Origin: an uncultured Clostridia bacterium | GTDB taxonomy: Bacteria; Bacillota; Clostridia; TANB77; CAG-508 | Direction: 5' to 3' | Length of the DNA stretch: 64,000 nt | Assembly (NCBI GenBank): GCA_946529215.1 | Contig: CAMMZC010000001.1 | Coordinates: 62,001 to 126,000, forward strand | Part shown: positions 7,430 to 16,722 of the stretch, one piece after another | Layout of the letters: the number at the start of each line of letters is the position of its first letter | How positions within the stretch are numbered: the first letter of the stretch is position 1 | The notes under the pieces: generated by a model | What the model saw: only the letters and a program-made list of their open reading frames with translations | Database searches by the model: none | Told to the model about the DNA's origin: nothing | Made by a program: the position numbers and the translations under genes

Positions 7430-8161
7430 TTAATATCCTCCATCAATTGTTAAAATCTCTCCATTTATATAACTCGCCTCTTCACTTGCTAAAAAATATA
7501 TTGCATTTGCTATTTCACTTGGCTGAGCAAATCTTTCTAGATAGATTTTTGCATTTTCTTCTTCTATATAATCTTTTGGTAAGTCCTTGTTCATATCTGT
7601 ATCTGCCCAACCAATTGCAATCGCATTTACCCTAATATTTGGTTTTAATCGTAATGCTAAATCTCTTGTTAAACTTTGTAAACCAATTTTTGATATATTG
7701 TAATCAATAGACTCTGGAGATATCACTTTTGTTCCACTGGTTGAGGATACATTTACAATACTGCATCTATTACTCATATATTTTGAGCATTCCCTTGCTA
7801 CAATAAATGCACCTATAACATTCACTTCTAATGTACGTTTAAACTCTTCTATAGTAATTTCATTAAAATTTCTGTCATATGCAATTCCTGCATTATTAAC
7901 CAATACATCAATTTTTCCATATTTGCTAATAATCTCTTTAATCATATCTTTTACTTCATCTTCTTTTGAAACATCACACTTATATACTAAAGCATTCACA
8001 TTATATTTTTCTTCTATTTGCATTTTTAATTTCTCTGCTTCTTTTTTACTTTTATTATAATTAATTACAACATCATTTCCTTCACTTGCAAATTTAATTA
8101 TTGTTGCTCTCCCTATACCTCTTGAACTACCAGTTACCAATACTACTCTTCTGCTTTCCAT
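7430..8161 (-). CDS. Short-chain dehydrogenase/reductase (FabG-like)
   Basis: A 243-residue SDR, starting at the ATG ending at 8161 behind GGAGG (a TTG codon directly before it is not needed). TGSSRGIG is at residues 10-17, VNNAG is central, and the YxxxK pair is in DYNISK. It resembles 3-oxoacyl-ACP reductase and sugar or alcohol dehydrogenases. It is coupled to the MBL-fold gene that follows by only two bases, so both probably serve one pathway, unknown here. It is not closely similar to the other SDR at 451-1203. Confidence 0.87.
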   Translation of the reverse strand: MESRRVVLVTGSSRGIGRATIIKFASEGNDVVINYNKSKKEAEKLKMQIEEKYNVNALVYKCDVSKEDEVKDMIKEIISKYGKIDVLVNNAGIAYDRNFNEITIEEFKRTLEVNVIGAFIVARECSKYMSNRCSIVNVSSTSGTKVISPESIDYNISKIGLQSLTRDLALRLKPNIRVNAIAIGWADTDMNKDLPKDYIEEENAKIYLERFAQPSEIANAIYFLASEEASYINGEILTIDGGY

Positions 8162-8205
8162 CAAAAACCTCCCTTAAAAATTGATTTTTATATATTTCTA
8201 TTTTT

Positions 8206-8883
8206 TTAACATTTTTCTTTTTGTTTTTTCTCTAATCTTGTCCAATTATAAAATCCATACATATCATTCAAAAAAATAAATACAGGATCTAAAAATATTG
8301 GCAGTAAACTATAATCTCCATTTATAATAGGAATTCCCCATAATATAGATAGAATGATGTCATTTATAATATAGAAAATAAAAGCATATCTGCTTCTTCT
8401 TATTTGAAGATAAATTCCAAATAAACTAGCTAAAACAGAAAGTGTGGACACCAACAATTCATTTGTATTGAATGCTTTTAATAAAAAATAAACTCCTGTA
8501 AATACTATAACAGATACTATCGAAACTATAAGCCATTCGCTCTTGTATATATTATTTATTTCAACTGAATTAGTTTCATTGTTTTTATGTTTTATCCAAG
8601 ATACAATACCAATCAAATACATTGGAAGCATCATAAATACATATATTATTACTTCTCCATAAAACCTATTCTTAAAAGATACTATAGAATATAATATTGT
8701 AATTAAAACTCCTAATAATTGCCCAATATTTTTACCTTTTGCTATTAATAACATAGCTAATATGTCTATAATTGAACATGAAGTTGTTAAAATATCAGAT
8801 TTAGAAATAATTCCTACTATCAATACAATAATACAACTTCCATATAATAGTGTTTTTTCTAACTTGGTCCATTCTTTTAACAT
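8206..8883 (-). CDS. pnuC: PnuC-family nicotinamide riboside transporter
   Basis: A 225-residue polytopic membrane protein with about seven hydrophobic helices. The C-terminal part carries PnuC landmarks: an aromatic/Asn-Asp helix (FYIINDIILSILWG) and the end motif NDMYGFYNWTRLEKKQ. The family moves nicotinamide riboside or related vitamins by facilitated diffusion, with trapping by a kinase inside. No NadR or riboswitch is visible nearby, so the vitamin is inferred. GAGAGG-like sequence precedes the ATG. The gene ends 45 bases before the SDR and may be first in that operon. Confidence 0.82.
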   Translation of the reverse strand: MLKEWTKLEKTLLYGSCIIVLIVGIISKSDILTTSCSIIDILAMLLIAKGKNIGQLLGVLITILYSIVSFKNRFYGEVIIYVFMMLPMYLIGIVSWIKHKNNETNSVEINNIYKSEWLIVSIVSVIVFTGVYFLLKAFNTNELLVSTLSVLASLFGIYLQIRRSRYAFIFYIINDIILSILWGIPIINGDYSLLPIFLDPVFIFLNDMYGFYNWTRLEKKQKEKC

Positions 8884-8952
8884 AAATTCCCTCTCTTTTA
8901 AGCAATTATATCACAAATTATCGATTTTGCATAGTATTTTACAGACATTTAC

Positions 8953-8983
8953 CATATGTGGTCCCAATTTTGGACTACATATG
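8953..8983. other. Near-perfect 12-bp hairpin between dxs and pnuC
   Basis: CATATGTGGTCC pairs with GGACTACATATG (one G-T pair) around a seven-base loop. There is no T run on the minus strand, so it is a weak terminator candidate for dxs or a regulatory hairpin. Confidence 0.35.
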
Positions 8984-9038
8984 ATTATATTCGTCCTCAT
9001 TTAGCTACACTTACTTTAACTAGGTACATACATTGAAA

Positions 9039-10973
9039 TTACTTATTAAAAGCATTTTTCACATAATCACAAATACTCTCACAATCCAGCCCATAAATCT
9101 TTTCCAACTCAGGAACTGAGCCATGTCTTATAAACTCATCTGGATAAGCAAAGCATTTTATTTTTACGCATTCTATATTTTTATTTACAATAAGCTCTTT
9201 AACAGAACTTCCAAGTCCACCTATTTCTGTTCCATCTTCTATTGTAATTACAAACTTTGTTTTAGAAATTGAATTAGTAATCGTATTTTCATCTAAAGGT
9301 TTTAAAAATCTCGCATTAATTACTTCTGCACTAACTTCATCATTTTCAAGCATTTTCGAAACTTTCATTGCAGTTGCTGTCATTTTGCCAATTCCAATAA
9401 TTGTAACATCTTCTCCTTCTTTCAAAATCTCAGCCTGTCCTAAAATTAGCTCATCTTTTTCTAATTTGTTTTTCTCTATATTTTCATTTTCTGCTGCATT
9501 CTTATCTAATTCCATCACTTCATGTTTCTTAAATTTAAAATCCGCTTCTCCACCCCTTGGATATCTAATCACAACTGGAGCCTTCAACGCAATTGCAAAA
9601 TCCATCATTTGAGCTAATTCTTCAAAATCTTTTGGAGCCATAATTGTAATATTTGGAACAAGTTTAAAAAATGCCATATCATATAGTCCTTGGTGAGTTT
9701 CTCCGTCATTTCCAACACATCCAGCTCTATCTACACACATTATAACAGGCAATTTTTGAATACATATATCGTGAATTACTTGGTCATAGGCTCTTTGATA
9801 AAATGATGAATAAATAGGTACAAATGGAATCATCCCTTCTTTTGCAAGCCCTGCTGCAAATGTTAAAGCATGTTGTTCTGCAATTCCTACATCAAAAAAT
9901 CTTTCAGGGAATTTTTCAGAAAAGCTTTTAAGTCCTGTTCCATCTCGCATTGCTGCTGTAATTGCAACAATTTTATCATTTTTTCCAGCAAGTTCAATTA
10001 ATTTTTCTCCAAATGCTTTCGAATAGTCTTTTGACTTTTTCTTTGTAGACTCACCTGTTTCTATATTAAAAGGTCCTGTTCCATGAAATTTATCTGGATT
10101 TTCTTCTGCAGGTTTATATCCATTTCCTTTTTTGGTTAAAACATGTATAAGAACTGGCTCGTCAAGCTCTTTTGCACTTGACAATAAATATTCTAAATCT
10201 TCTATATTATGGCCATCAACAGGCCCTAAATATTTAAATCCTATTTCTTCAAAATACATTCTAGGTAAAATAAGCTGTTTTATACTTTTCTTTAATTTTG
10301 TTACTCCCCTTACTATAGAGTTACCAACTAATGGAATCTTTTCAATAATTTTTCTTCCTTTTTTGTTTGAGATTGTATATTTTTTCTTTGCTCTAAGTCT
10401 TGTTAAAAGCTTATTTATTCCACCTATATTTTTTGAAATACTCATTTCATTATCATTTAAAATTACTATCATTCTTGTTCTTGAACTGCCCACATGGTTT
10501 AAAGCTTCGAGTGCCATTCCACCTGTTAGAGCTCCATCTCCTATTACTGCAACAACAGAATGATCTTCATTTTTTAAATCTCTTGCTTTTGCCATTCCCA
10601 TTGCAGCAGAAATTGATGTACTACTATGTCCTGTATTAAAGCAGTCAGTTTCAGATTCACTTGTTTTCGGAAATCCTGCTAATCCATCTAAAGTCCTAAT
10701 TGTTTTTAATTCTTCTTTTCTTCCTGTTAAAATTTTATGCACATAAGATTGGTGTCCAACATCCCAAATCACTTTATCTTTGCTTAAATCAAATACATCA
10801 TGAATTGCAAGTGTTAACTCAACTATTCCTAAATTAGAAGCTAAATGTCCTCCGTTTTTTGAAACTACTTCTAATATATATTCTCTTATTTCTTGTGCTA
10901 AAATATTTTTTTCGTTTAAATTTAGTTTTCTTAAATCTTCTGCATTGTTTATTTTTTCTAGCATTTTTTGCAC
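9039..10973 (-). CDS. dxs: 1-deoxy-D-xylulose-5-phosphate synthase
   Basis: A 644-residue thiamine diphosphate enzyme that joins pyruvate and glyceraldehyde 3-phosphate, the first step of the MEP isoprenoid pathway. The GDG...N cofactor motif is GDGALTGGMALEALNHVG, and the transketolase-type DRAGCVGNDGETHQG and C-terminal EDGTEIGGLGSS segments are intact. It is slightly longer than the usual 620 residues because of a charged insert near residue 490 (KNAAENENIEKNK). GAGGTG precedes the ATG. It stands alone, with gaps on both sides, not with other MEP genes. Confidence 0.97.
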   Translation of the reverse strand: MQKMLEKINNAEDLRKLNLNEKNILAQEIREYILEVVSKNGGHLASNLGIVELTLAIHDVFDLSKDKVIWDVGHQSYVHKILTGRKEELKTIRTLDGLAGFPKTSESETDCFNTGHSSTSISAAMGMAKARDLKNEDHSVVAVIGDGALTGGMALEALNHVGSSRTRMIVILNDNEMSISKNIGGINKLLTRLRAKKKYTISNKKGRKIIEKIPLVGNSIVRGVTKLKKSIKQLILPRMYFEEIGFKYLGPVDGHNIEDLEYLLSSAKELDEPVLIHVLTKKGNGYKPAEENPDKFHGTGPFNIETGESTKKKSKDYSKAFGEKLIELAGKNDKIVAITAAMRDGTGLKSFSEKFPERFFDVGIAEQHALTFAAGLAKEGMIPFVPIYSSFYQRAYDQVIHDICIQKLPVIMCVDRAGCVGNDGETHQGLYDMAFFKLVPNITIMAPKDFEELAQMMDFAIALKAPVVIRYPRGGEADFKFKKHEVMELDKNAAENENIEKNKLEKDELILGQAEILKEGEDVTIIGIGKMTATAMKVSKMLENDEVSAEVINARFLKPLDENTITNSISKTKFVITIEDGTEIGGLGSSVKELIVNKNIECVKIKCFAYPDEFIRHGSVPELEKIYGLDCESICDYVKNAFNK

Positions 10974-11112
10974 CTCTTCTAATTCATTAATAAAAATCTA
11001 TAATTTAATTCCGAACTAAATCTTTTTTAAAAAACACTACAATTATATCATATTTTATTATCAAATCCAACTTTTTTCCATAATTCTTCGTTTAAGCAAT
11101 TGTACATTTTAA

Positions 11113-11136
11113 AGAGCTCGTATGCATACGAGCTCT
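11113..11136. terminator. 24-bp perfect palindrome after the 457-residue gene
   Basis: The sequence from 11113 to 11136 is fully self-complementary, with arms AGAGCTCGTATG and CATACGAGCTCT, and lies six bases after the stop of the gene at 11142. The plus-strand side is followed by ATTTTTTATTTTT; the minus-strand side has only TTTAAAATG, so it would act best on plus-strand transcripts or need no strong U tract. Confidence 0.5.
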
Positions 11137-11141
11137 ATTTT

Positions 11142-12515
11142 TTATTTTTCTTCATCATAAGTTTGCTCATTTTCTCCACTCTTAATGAAACTACCTGTTT
11201 TATGCTCATATTCAGCATATTTTTGTCTTTCTTTATCAATATACCATGTATCTGTTGCAATATTGCTATCATAATCATATGGATATCCTTGATTAATATT
11301 ATGATACTTTTGCATTGTTTTTTTAAGTTGCTGTATTATTACTTTTTTTCTTAATGGGTCTGATAAAACTGTATATAAAATTCTTCGTACTTCTTCAATA
11401 TGATTCTTATTTGATAAACCTATTCCACGTATCATTGAAGTAAACATATTTCTTAAACTCTTCTCCTTAAACGATTTATATTTTTCACTTAAATCAGTAG
11501 AACTAGAGCTTAAACTATTCCCCAAAATTTCAGATAAGGCTACATCAGCCAAATAATTAATGTAATCATTATAAGTCATAAAATTTTTATATATACCTTT
11601 ATCTAATTCAATTACAACTCCCATACTGCAAAATCCTACTTGCTCAATTCCATCAATTGTAGAACACGCTATCGGTGGCGTACCCAATTGCATATTAGGA
11701 TATTTTTTTTGTAGTTCTTTTATAATCTTTAATCTTGTATTAATATCTATATAAGATGAGTAAAAAATTGTAGTGTCATTTGCTACTTCCTCCATATTTT
11801 TAAAAGGTTTCATTTTAAATGATATACCTGCTTGTTGACAAAGGATCTGATAGTCTCTTATAAATCCTATAGTATCCTTGTTTTTTGGCATATTAAAATA
11901 TAGTCTATATACATCTTCTTTATCGCCAAATGTATGTATCGGTTGTTTACCTATCATATCATACCCACTAAAATCATAGCAACTTTCAAATACTTTTTCC
12001 AAAAAAAATCTTAATTTATCATTATCACATATTCCAAATTTTAAATATTCTTGTAATTTGTCTATTCCTATCTCCATTATCATTTTATACCAACGAGAAT
12101 CCACCAGGTTATATCTTTTTGATTTTATATTATCTAAGAAAATCTGAAGTCCAACCTTCATTGATTTTAGCTCTGCCTCTTTTAAATCCTTAACATCATA
12201 ATAATTTTCCCCTCTATGTACATAAGTATTGGTTCTTATTTGTCTAATTTCAACTATCCCTTTATCTAAAATTTGATTAAGTATTGCCTCACATAACTCG
12301 TCTGTTAATGGATTAAAAAAATTTGATTTTACTTTACATTTTGAAATTTGTCTAACTTCTTTGTATATCTCTGTAAAATTAAATCCATTATCTTCAGCCA
12401 TTTTTTGCATTTTTTTCATTTCAATATGAATTTTATTATAATCCCCTGTAGCAGACAGAGTATCAGATAAACTAATAAATTCTCTCATTCTCTGGTAAAA
12501 CTCAAATTTTTCCAT
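11142..12515 (-). CDS. Unknown 457-residue protein
   Basis: I do not recognise this protein with confidence. It is soluble, helical in the first third, with a central segment (YRLYFNMPKN, then FYSSYIDINTRLKIIKEL) that loosely recalls the HopA1-like effector/lanthipeptide-associated family, and a hydrophilic C-terminus. The start is taken at the ATG ending at 12515, because the ATG four codons earlier directly abuts the AAGGA site. It is adjacent to a deoxyribosyltransferase-like gene but separated by 102 bases. Function not assigned. Confidence 0.55.
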   Translation of the reverse strand: MEKFEFYQRMREFISLSDTLSATGDYNKIHIEMKKMQKMAEDNGFNFTEIYKEVRQISKCKVKSNFFNPLTDELCEAILNQILDKGIVEIRQIRTNTYVHRGENYYDVKDLKEAELKSMKVGLQIFLDNIKSKRYNLVDSRWYKMIMEIGIDKLQEYLKFGICDNDKLRFFLEKVFESCYDFSGYDMIGKQPIHTFGDKEDVYRLYFNMPKNKDTIGFIRDYQILCQQAGISFKMKPFKNMEEVANDTTIFYSSYIDINTRLKIIKELQKKYPNMQLGTPPIACSTIDGIEQVGFCSMGVVIELDKGIYKNFMTYNDYINYLADVALSEILGNSLSSSSTDLSEKYKSFKEKSLRNMFTSMIRGIGLSNKNHIEEVRRILYTVLSDPLRKKVIIQQLKKTMQKYHNINQGYPYDYDSNIATDTWYIDKERQKYAEYEHKTGSFIKSGENEQTYDEEK

Positions 12516-12617
12516 TTTTACTATCATTCCTTCTTTGCTTTCGCTTCGTCTACAAAAGTCACAAAATTTGATTAAAATAATTTATTGCCAAATTATTTTT
12601 CAAACTTTATACCAAAA

Positions 12618-13118
12618 TTATCTTTCTTCATCAATCGTTGGCTCTTCTATATTAAAATCTTTATATAATTGCTCTATGCCTACCCTAAACGCTCCGGCTT
12701 CTATACCACCTAATAAATATTCGCAAAAGTATTTTATGTCTTCTTTTTCGCATTCATCAGTTACACCTCTATCAGAAATCATTTTTTTAAAATCTGGTAT
12801 TTCAAGAAAGTATACTTTTTTCTTATTTGCCGCAGAAATTCTTAATTCAGAAGTAGCACTTTTTCCAAAATATGACTCTTTATTATAAATAATATGTGCA
12901 TCACACTCTTTTATAGCTTTTAAATATTGCATTTTTAAAACTAGTGGAGGAATAGACTCTTCTCCCTCGAATTTTACAAATTCTGGTCTCTCTAGATTGT
13001 CTGTTGTTTTTATTTTATCAGGTTTTAAGACAGTAATTCCTCTTTTTTCCAATTCTTTTTTTAAATCTAAAATACCTTGTAGATGTTTTCTAAAACTCCC
13101 ACTAATTACAACTTTCAA
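12618..13118 (-). CDS. Nucleoside 2-deoxyribosyltransferase-like protein
   Basis: A 166-residue Rossmann-like protein. It starts VVISGSFRKH, has KECDAHIIYN in the middle and GKSATSELRISAANKKKVYF after it, matching the order of the N-terminal Gly-Ser loop, the D-containing strand, and the catalytic-Glu helix (SEL) in the deoxyribosyltransferase/SLOG-like superfamily. These either exchange bases on deoxynucleosides or bind nucleotides. A second member of the same broad family is at 15623-16003. It is followed upstream by the Pit accessory gene, 17 bases away, and may be the last gene of that unit. Confidence 0.6.
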   Translation of the reverse strand: MKVVISGSFRKHLQGILDLKKELEKRGITVLKPDKIKTTDNLERPEFVKFEGEESIPPLVLKMQYLKAIKECDAHIIYNKESYFGKSATSELRISAANKKKVYFLEIPDFKKMISDRGVTDECEKEDIKYFCEYLLGGIEAGAFRVGIEQLYKDFNIEEPTIDEER

Positions 13119-13134
13119 ATTGATTCCCCCTATA

Positions 13135-13770
13135 TTAAGTATTTTTCAAAATAATTTCTCCAACAGTATTTGCAACATTTTCAAAAGAATCTATGCAGTT
13201 TTCTAAAGAATTATATATCGTATTCCATCTTAATATTTCAATAGAATTTGTTTCATTTGTAAATAAATTTTTTATTGATTTTTCGTAAATTTTATCGCCA
13301 TTTTCCTCTGTATTATTTATTTCTATTATAAATTTATGAACATCACCATAATTCTTTTTGTCTTTGAATTTCTCAAGCATTTCTTTAAGTAAAACAGCTA
13401 ATTTATTAATAATTTCAATAAACTCTTTAAAATCTTCCCTTATAACTGTAACATTTAAAATATTAAAATTAATAGCAATTTCGTCAAGATAATCTATTAT
13501 GTCATCAATTCTATTTGCTAGTAAAACTATATCTTCTCTTTCTATTGGTGGTAAAAAATCTTTAGCTAAAAAATCAAGTGTTTCATGCAAATTTTTATCA
13601 GCATCATTTTCTAATTTATGCACCTTTTCTTCAATTTCTGTAGACGTATTTATGTTAAAATTTTCTGTATATGTTTTTAGCTCTGTAGCAATTTTTACTG
13701 CTATTTCAGCATTTTTTATAAACTCATCATAATAATCTAATCTATTTTCTTTTAATCTTAAAATTTTCAT
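13135..13770 (-). CDS. PhoU-like DUF47 protein, phosphate transport accessory
   Basis: A 211-residue all-helical protein of the DUF47/TIGR00153 group, which regulates Pit-type phosphate carriers. Landmarks are the paired acidic helices EKVHKLENDADKNLHETL, and DDIIDYLDEIA. The start is the ATG ending at 13770: an AAAGGA site lies 12 bases upstream and the ATG abutting that site is rejected. It follows the pit gene by 58 bases, a standard pairing that supports both assignments. No signal peptide or membrane segment. Confidence 0.9.
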   Translation of the reverse strand: MKILRLKENRLDYYDEFIKNAEIAVKIATELKTYTENFNINTSTEIEEKVHKLENDADKNLHETLDFLAKDFLPPIEREDIVLLANRIDDIIDYLDEIAINFNILNVTVIREDFKEFIEIINKLAVLLKEMLEKFKDKKNYGDVHKFIIEINNTEENGDKIYEKSIKNLFTNETNSIEILRWNTIYNSLENCIDSFENVANTVGEIILKNT

Positions 13771-13828
13771 TAAAAATCCCATTCCTTTCTGTTTTTGCTT
13801 ATGAAAGATTTTTTTACAAATCCTTCCT

Positions 13829-14884
13829 TTACACAAAAATTTTTAAAAATACAAGTGTTGTTAAATATCCTAACAATCCGCATGCTGGGAATGTAATTAT
13901 CCAAGTTAAAAACATATTTTTTACAACACCCCAATTAACATTTGAAATTCGTTTTGAGGCTCCTACTCCCATAATTGCAGTTGTTTTTACTTGAGTTGTA
14001 CTTACAGGAACACCTAATAATGTACATACAAGCAAACTTGAAGAACTTGCAAGGTCTGCTGCTGCTCCTTGATATGGCTCCATTTTTACCATTTTCATAC
14101 CTACTGTTTTTATTATCTTATAACCACCAACTGATGTTCCCAATGTCATTACAGCAGAGCATAATATCATTAGCCAAAATGGTATTTGAAAACTCCCTGA
14201 GCCTGTTATTCCACTTGAAAGTTCAATTGCTAACAAAAATATTCCTATAAATTTTTGTCCATCTTGTGCTCCATGCATAAATGCCATTGAGGCACCACTA
14301 AATACTTGCATCTTTTTAAAAAACGGAATAATTTTTCTTCTATCTATATTTTTGCAAATTTTTTCTATTATTTTTGTTATTAGATATCCAACTACAAAGC
14401 CTATTATTACTGATAAAATAAGTCCAATTAATACTTTTTTCCATTCATTTAGATTAATACCTTTAATTCCTTTTTGAATTGCGATTGCCGCTCCTGAAAC
14501 ACCTGCTATTAATGCATGTGATTCACTTGTTGGAATTCCAAACCACCATGCCAAAACTGCCCATAAAACAATAGAAAATAAACCAGCACATAGAGCAATT
14601 AAAGCTTGTCCTGTGTTATTTCCAAAATTTGCAATACTATGTAAAGTTTCCGCTACTGTGGAACTTATCATTGTTATAACTAATACACCTAAAAAATTAC
14701 AAATAGCAGCCATAAGTATCGCTTTTTTAGGTGAGATACTCCTTGTTGATACACAAGTTGCTATTGCATTTGGTGCATCTGTCCATCCATTTACTAATAT
14801 TACGCTTAATATAAGTAATGTAATCACACATAATGGGAAACTATGACTTATATTAATTATGAATTCTCCAAAACTCAACATCAT
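13829..14884 (-). CDS. pit: PiT-family inorganic phosphate transporter
   Basis: A 351-residue integral membrane protein with about ten helices. Both halves of the PiT signature are visible: GWTDAPNAIATCVSTR near residue 34 and MAFMHGAQDGQKFIG near residue 205, along with FGIPTSESHALIAG and LLGVPVSTTQVKT. It carries metal-phosphate driven by proton or sodium gradients. AGGAGT precedes two adjacent ATG codons. It is immediately upstream of the DUF47 gene, forming a two-gene low-affinity phosphate uptake unit. No PHO box was recognised. Confidence 0.93.
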   Translation of the reverse strand: MMLSFGEFIINISHSFPLCVITLLILSVILVNGWTDAPNAIATCVSTRSISPKKAILMAAICNFLGVLVITMISSTVAETLHSIANFGNNTGQALIALCAGLFSIVLWAVLAWWFGIPTSESHALIAGVSGAAIAIQKGIKGINLNEWKKVLIGLILSVIIGFVVGYLITKIIEKICKNIDRRKIIPFFKKMQVFSGASMAFMHGAQDGQKFIGIFLLAIELSSGITGSGSFQIPFWLMILCSAVMTLGTSVGGYKIIKTVGMKMVKMEPYQGAAADLASSSSLLVCTLLGVPVSTTQVKTTAIMGVGASKRISNVNWGVVKNMFLTWIITFPACGLLGYLTTLVFLKIFV

Positions 14885-14922
14885 TGGTACTCCTTTTTTA
14901 TAGTTTAATGAAATATAAGGTT

Positions 14923-15444
14923 TTATCTTTCTGGTTCACCATTTGCTTTAGATTCATCTTCTTTTCCTTTAAAATTTGGATTAGGTTTATAATACTGTTT
15001 AGGCGAAGTCTCATCATAGTTCATTTTTAGGGCAATTTTAGATGTCTCCATATTAGGACTTGCATCTTCGAAACATATCCCTGATACTTCTGAATTTGCG
15101 AAAATATCTTGTTCAATTAGATTAACCATTTTCTCCCCATATCCCTTATGTCGCATCTCTTCTTCAATTCTCATATACTCTATAACAATATTATCACCTC
15201 TTTTTGAAATCCTTGCTCTACCTATTAAAGTTCCGTCATCTTCAACTAAATAGTAATGATAAAATGCTTCTTCTTGTATTATTTTATAGTATTCAAAGTC
15301 ATCCATACTACCTTGTTCAATTATTTCTTGATTAAATAGCTCTTGTCTTCTTCTATAACTTGCTTTCCAATTTATTTTATACTTTTCTAATAACATAAAA
15401 TCATACTTCAATGCAGTTTCATCATCTGGCTTTAGTAATTTCAT
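14923..15444 (-). CDS. GNAT-family N-acetyltransferase
   Basis: A 173-residue protein with the GNAT core: a beta strand LVEDDGTLIGRARI, then IEYMRIEEEMRHKGYGEKMV, where the Q/RxxGxG/A acetyl-CoA loop is RHKGYG, followed by SKIALKMNYDET. Substrate unknown. The last 15 residues are a charged tail (KGKEDESKANGEPER). It ends 38 bases upstream of pit but shows no functional link to it. The start is the first ATG, behind a weak GAAGGGAG site. Confidence 0.85.
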   Translation of the reverse strand: MKLLKPDDETALKYDFMLLEKYKINWKASYRRRQELFNQEIIEQGSMDDFEYYKIIQEEAFYHYYLVEDDGTLIGRARISKRGDNIVIEYMRIEEEMRHKGYGEKMVNLIEQDIFANSEVSGICFEDASPNMETSKIALKMNYDETSPKQYYKPNPNFKGKEDESKANGEPER

Positions 15445-15535
15445 TTTTTCTCCCTTCTACTTTGCTAATTTATTATTATTCATATATAACTCATATTCTT
15501 TTTTGAAAACATTATATAACATTTTTAAATAAAAT

Positions 15536-15558
15536 AAAAGATTATTCAAAAATCTTTT
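15536..15558 (-). terminator. Probable terminator between 15623 gene and GNAT gene
   Basis: AAAAGATT pairs with AATCTTTT in an AT-rich setting, followed by TTTTATTT on the minus strand. The stem is short. Confidence 0.4.
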
Positions 15559-15622
15559 AATATTTTTTTTAATTTTTTTATCTAATTATTAATTATCATT
15601 AGATAACATATGCTATTTTTAA

Positions 15623-16003
15623 TTATCCATTAATTTTTGATAAATCGCCATTTAAACATTTGACTTTCCAACTGACAAGTTCATCTTTGTATGGTTCGTA
15701 TATATTATTTAGCAAGAAAATCCTTTTATTAAAATAAAAACCAAATGCTATTTCAGCAAAACTATTTGGGCCTATATAATTTTCTATTCCATTTTTTGTT
15801 TCATTTACTATTAAAATAGTATCATTTTCTGGATTAGATATTCTATCAAAATGTGTCCTTGACGCTATAATCTTATCTAAACCGTTCATACATTCAACAG
15901 GCAATAAAACATTATACCCCATTTTTTCCAACTCTAATGATATTTCTATTATCTTATCTTTTACTTTCATACTTCCACATAAAACAATATTTTTTGATTC
16001 CAT
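15623..16003 (-). CDS. Second nucleoside 2-deoxyribosyltransferase-like protein
   Basis: A 126-residue protein. It starts KNIVLCGSMK, with DTILIVNETK in the middle and GPNSFAEIAFGFYFNKRIFLL near the end, an arrangement that places a conserved Glu (AEI) in the catalytic helix seen in deoxyribosyltransferase-like proteins. The start is the ATG ending at 16003; the frame stays open further upstream but the site AAAGGA abuts an earlier ATG, and the domain begins at the chosen one. Distantly similar in layout to the protein at 12618-13118. Confidence 0.6.
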   Translation of the reverse strand: MESKNIVLCGSMKVKDKIIEISLELEKMGYNVLLPVECMNGLDKIIASRTHFDRISNPENDTILIVNETKNGIENYIGPNSFAEIAFGFYFNKRIFLLNNIYEPYKDELVSWKVKCLNGDLSKING

Positions 16004-16099
16004 ATAAAATTCCATTCCTTTCTCGCTACGCTCGAAAGTATACATAGTTTTGAAAAAATTTCTTTCAAACTAAATATACCCTTTTCAAACATAATTAGC

Positions 16100-16636
16100 T
16101 TAAATATATATTTCCAATATTTTTTGTAAGAAATTCCATACTCCAGTCTTTACTGTTAATCCGTCATAATTATTTGATATTCTTTTTAATACTTCATCTT
16201 TTGAAAAGTATTTTACTTCTGATAATTCTTCTTTTTGAATTCTAATATCTGTAATATTAATATTCTTTGTTATTAAATAACATTCGTTAAAATGTTTATT
16301 TATAATATCTCCTTGTTTATTAATAGATGTTGAACCAACTAAATATTTAATATCATTATCACTTATATCAATTCCTAATTCTTCTTTTGTTTCTCTTATT
16401 AATGCTTGTCTCCCAAATTCACCACTCTCTACATGTCCGCCAACTGTAACATCCCACATATTAGGCCATAATTTTTTGTTTGCACTTCTTTTTTGTAATA
16501 ATATGTTTTTATTATCATCTATTATAAAGGCATATACTGCTCTATGCCATAATCCTTTTTTATGACACTCTTCTCTCGTAGCAATTTTTCCTGTAAATTC
16601 TCCTTGTTCATTTAGAACATCAAATTTTTCTTCCAT
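16100..16636 (-). CDS. Nudix hydrolase, isopentenyl-diphosphate isomerase-like
   Basis: A 178-residue Nudix protein with the box GGHVESGE ... RETKEELGI near residues 67-89. The N-terminal EEKFDVLNEQGEFTG and CHKKGLWHRAVYAFI are typical of the IDI/YfcD-like branch. Members of this branch can be true isomerases or nucleotide hydrolases; the conserved Cys and Glu of type I IDI are not securely identified, so isomerase activity is not claimed. The start is the ATG ending at 16636, eight bases after GGAGG. It lies between unrelated accessory genes. Confidence 0.8.
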   Translation of the reverse strand: MEEKFDVLNEQGEFTGKIATREECHKKGLWHRAVYAFIIDDNKNILLQKRSANKKLWPNMWDVTVGGHVESGEFGRQALIRETKEELGIDISDNDIKYLVGSTSINKQGDIINKHFNECYLITKNINITDIRIQKEELSEVKYFSKDEVLKRISNNYDGLTVKTGVWNFLQKILEIYI

Positions 16637-16722
16637 CAAATCAGCCTCCTATAATACTTATTAATTATCTTTATTTCAAATTATACAATAATTTAAACTA
16701 TTTTCAAATTCCATACCAATAC

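Noticed and set aside
8953..8983. Hairpin with arms like those near 54.3 kb, considered as a related small-RNA locus
   Set aside because: Only the CATATGTGG portion is shared. There is no promoter, small frame or T run beside it.
10132..10563. 143-codon plus-strand open frame inside dxs
   Set aside because: It lies opposite conserved Dxs coding sequence, with no ribosome site and a composition typical of an antisense shadow.
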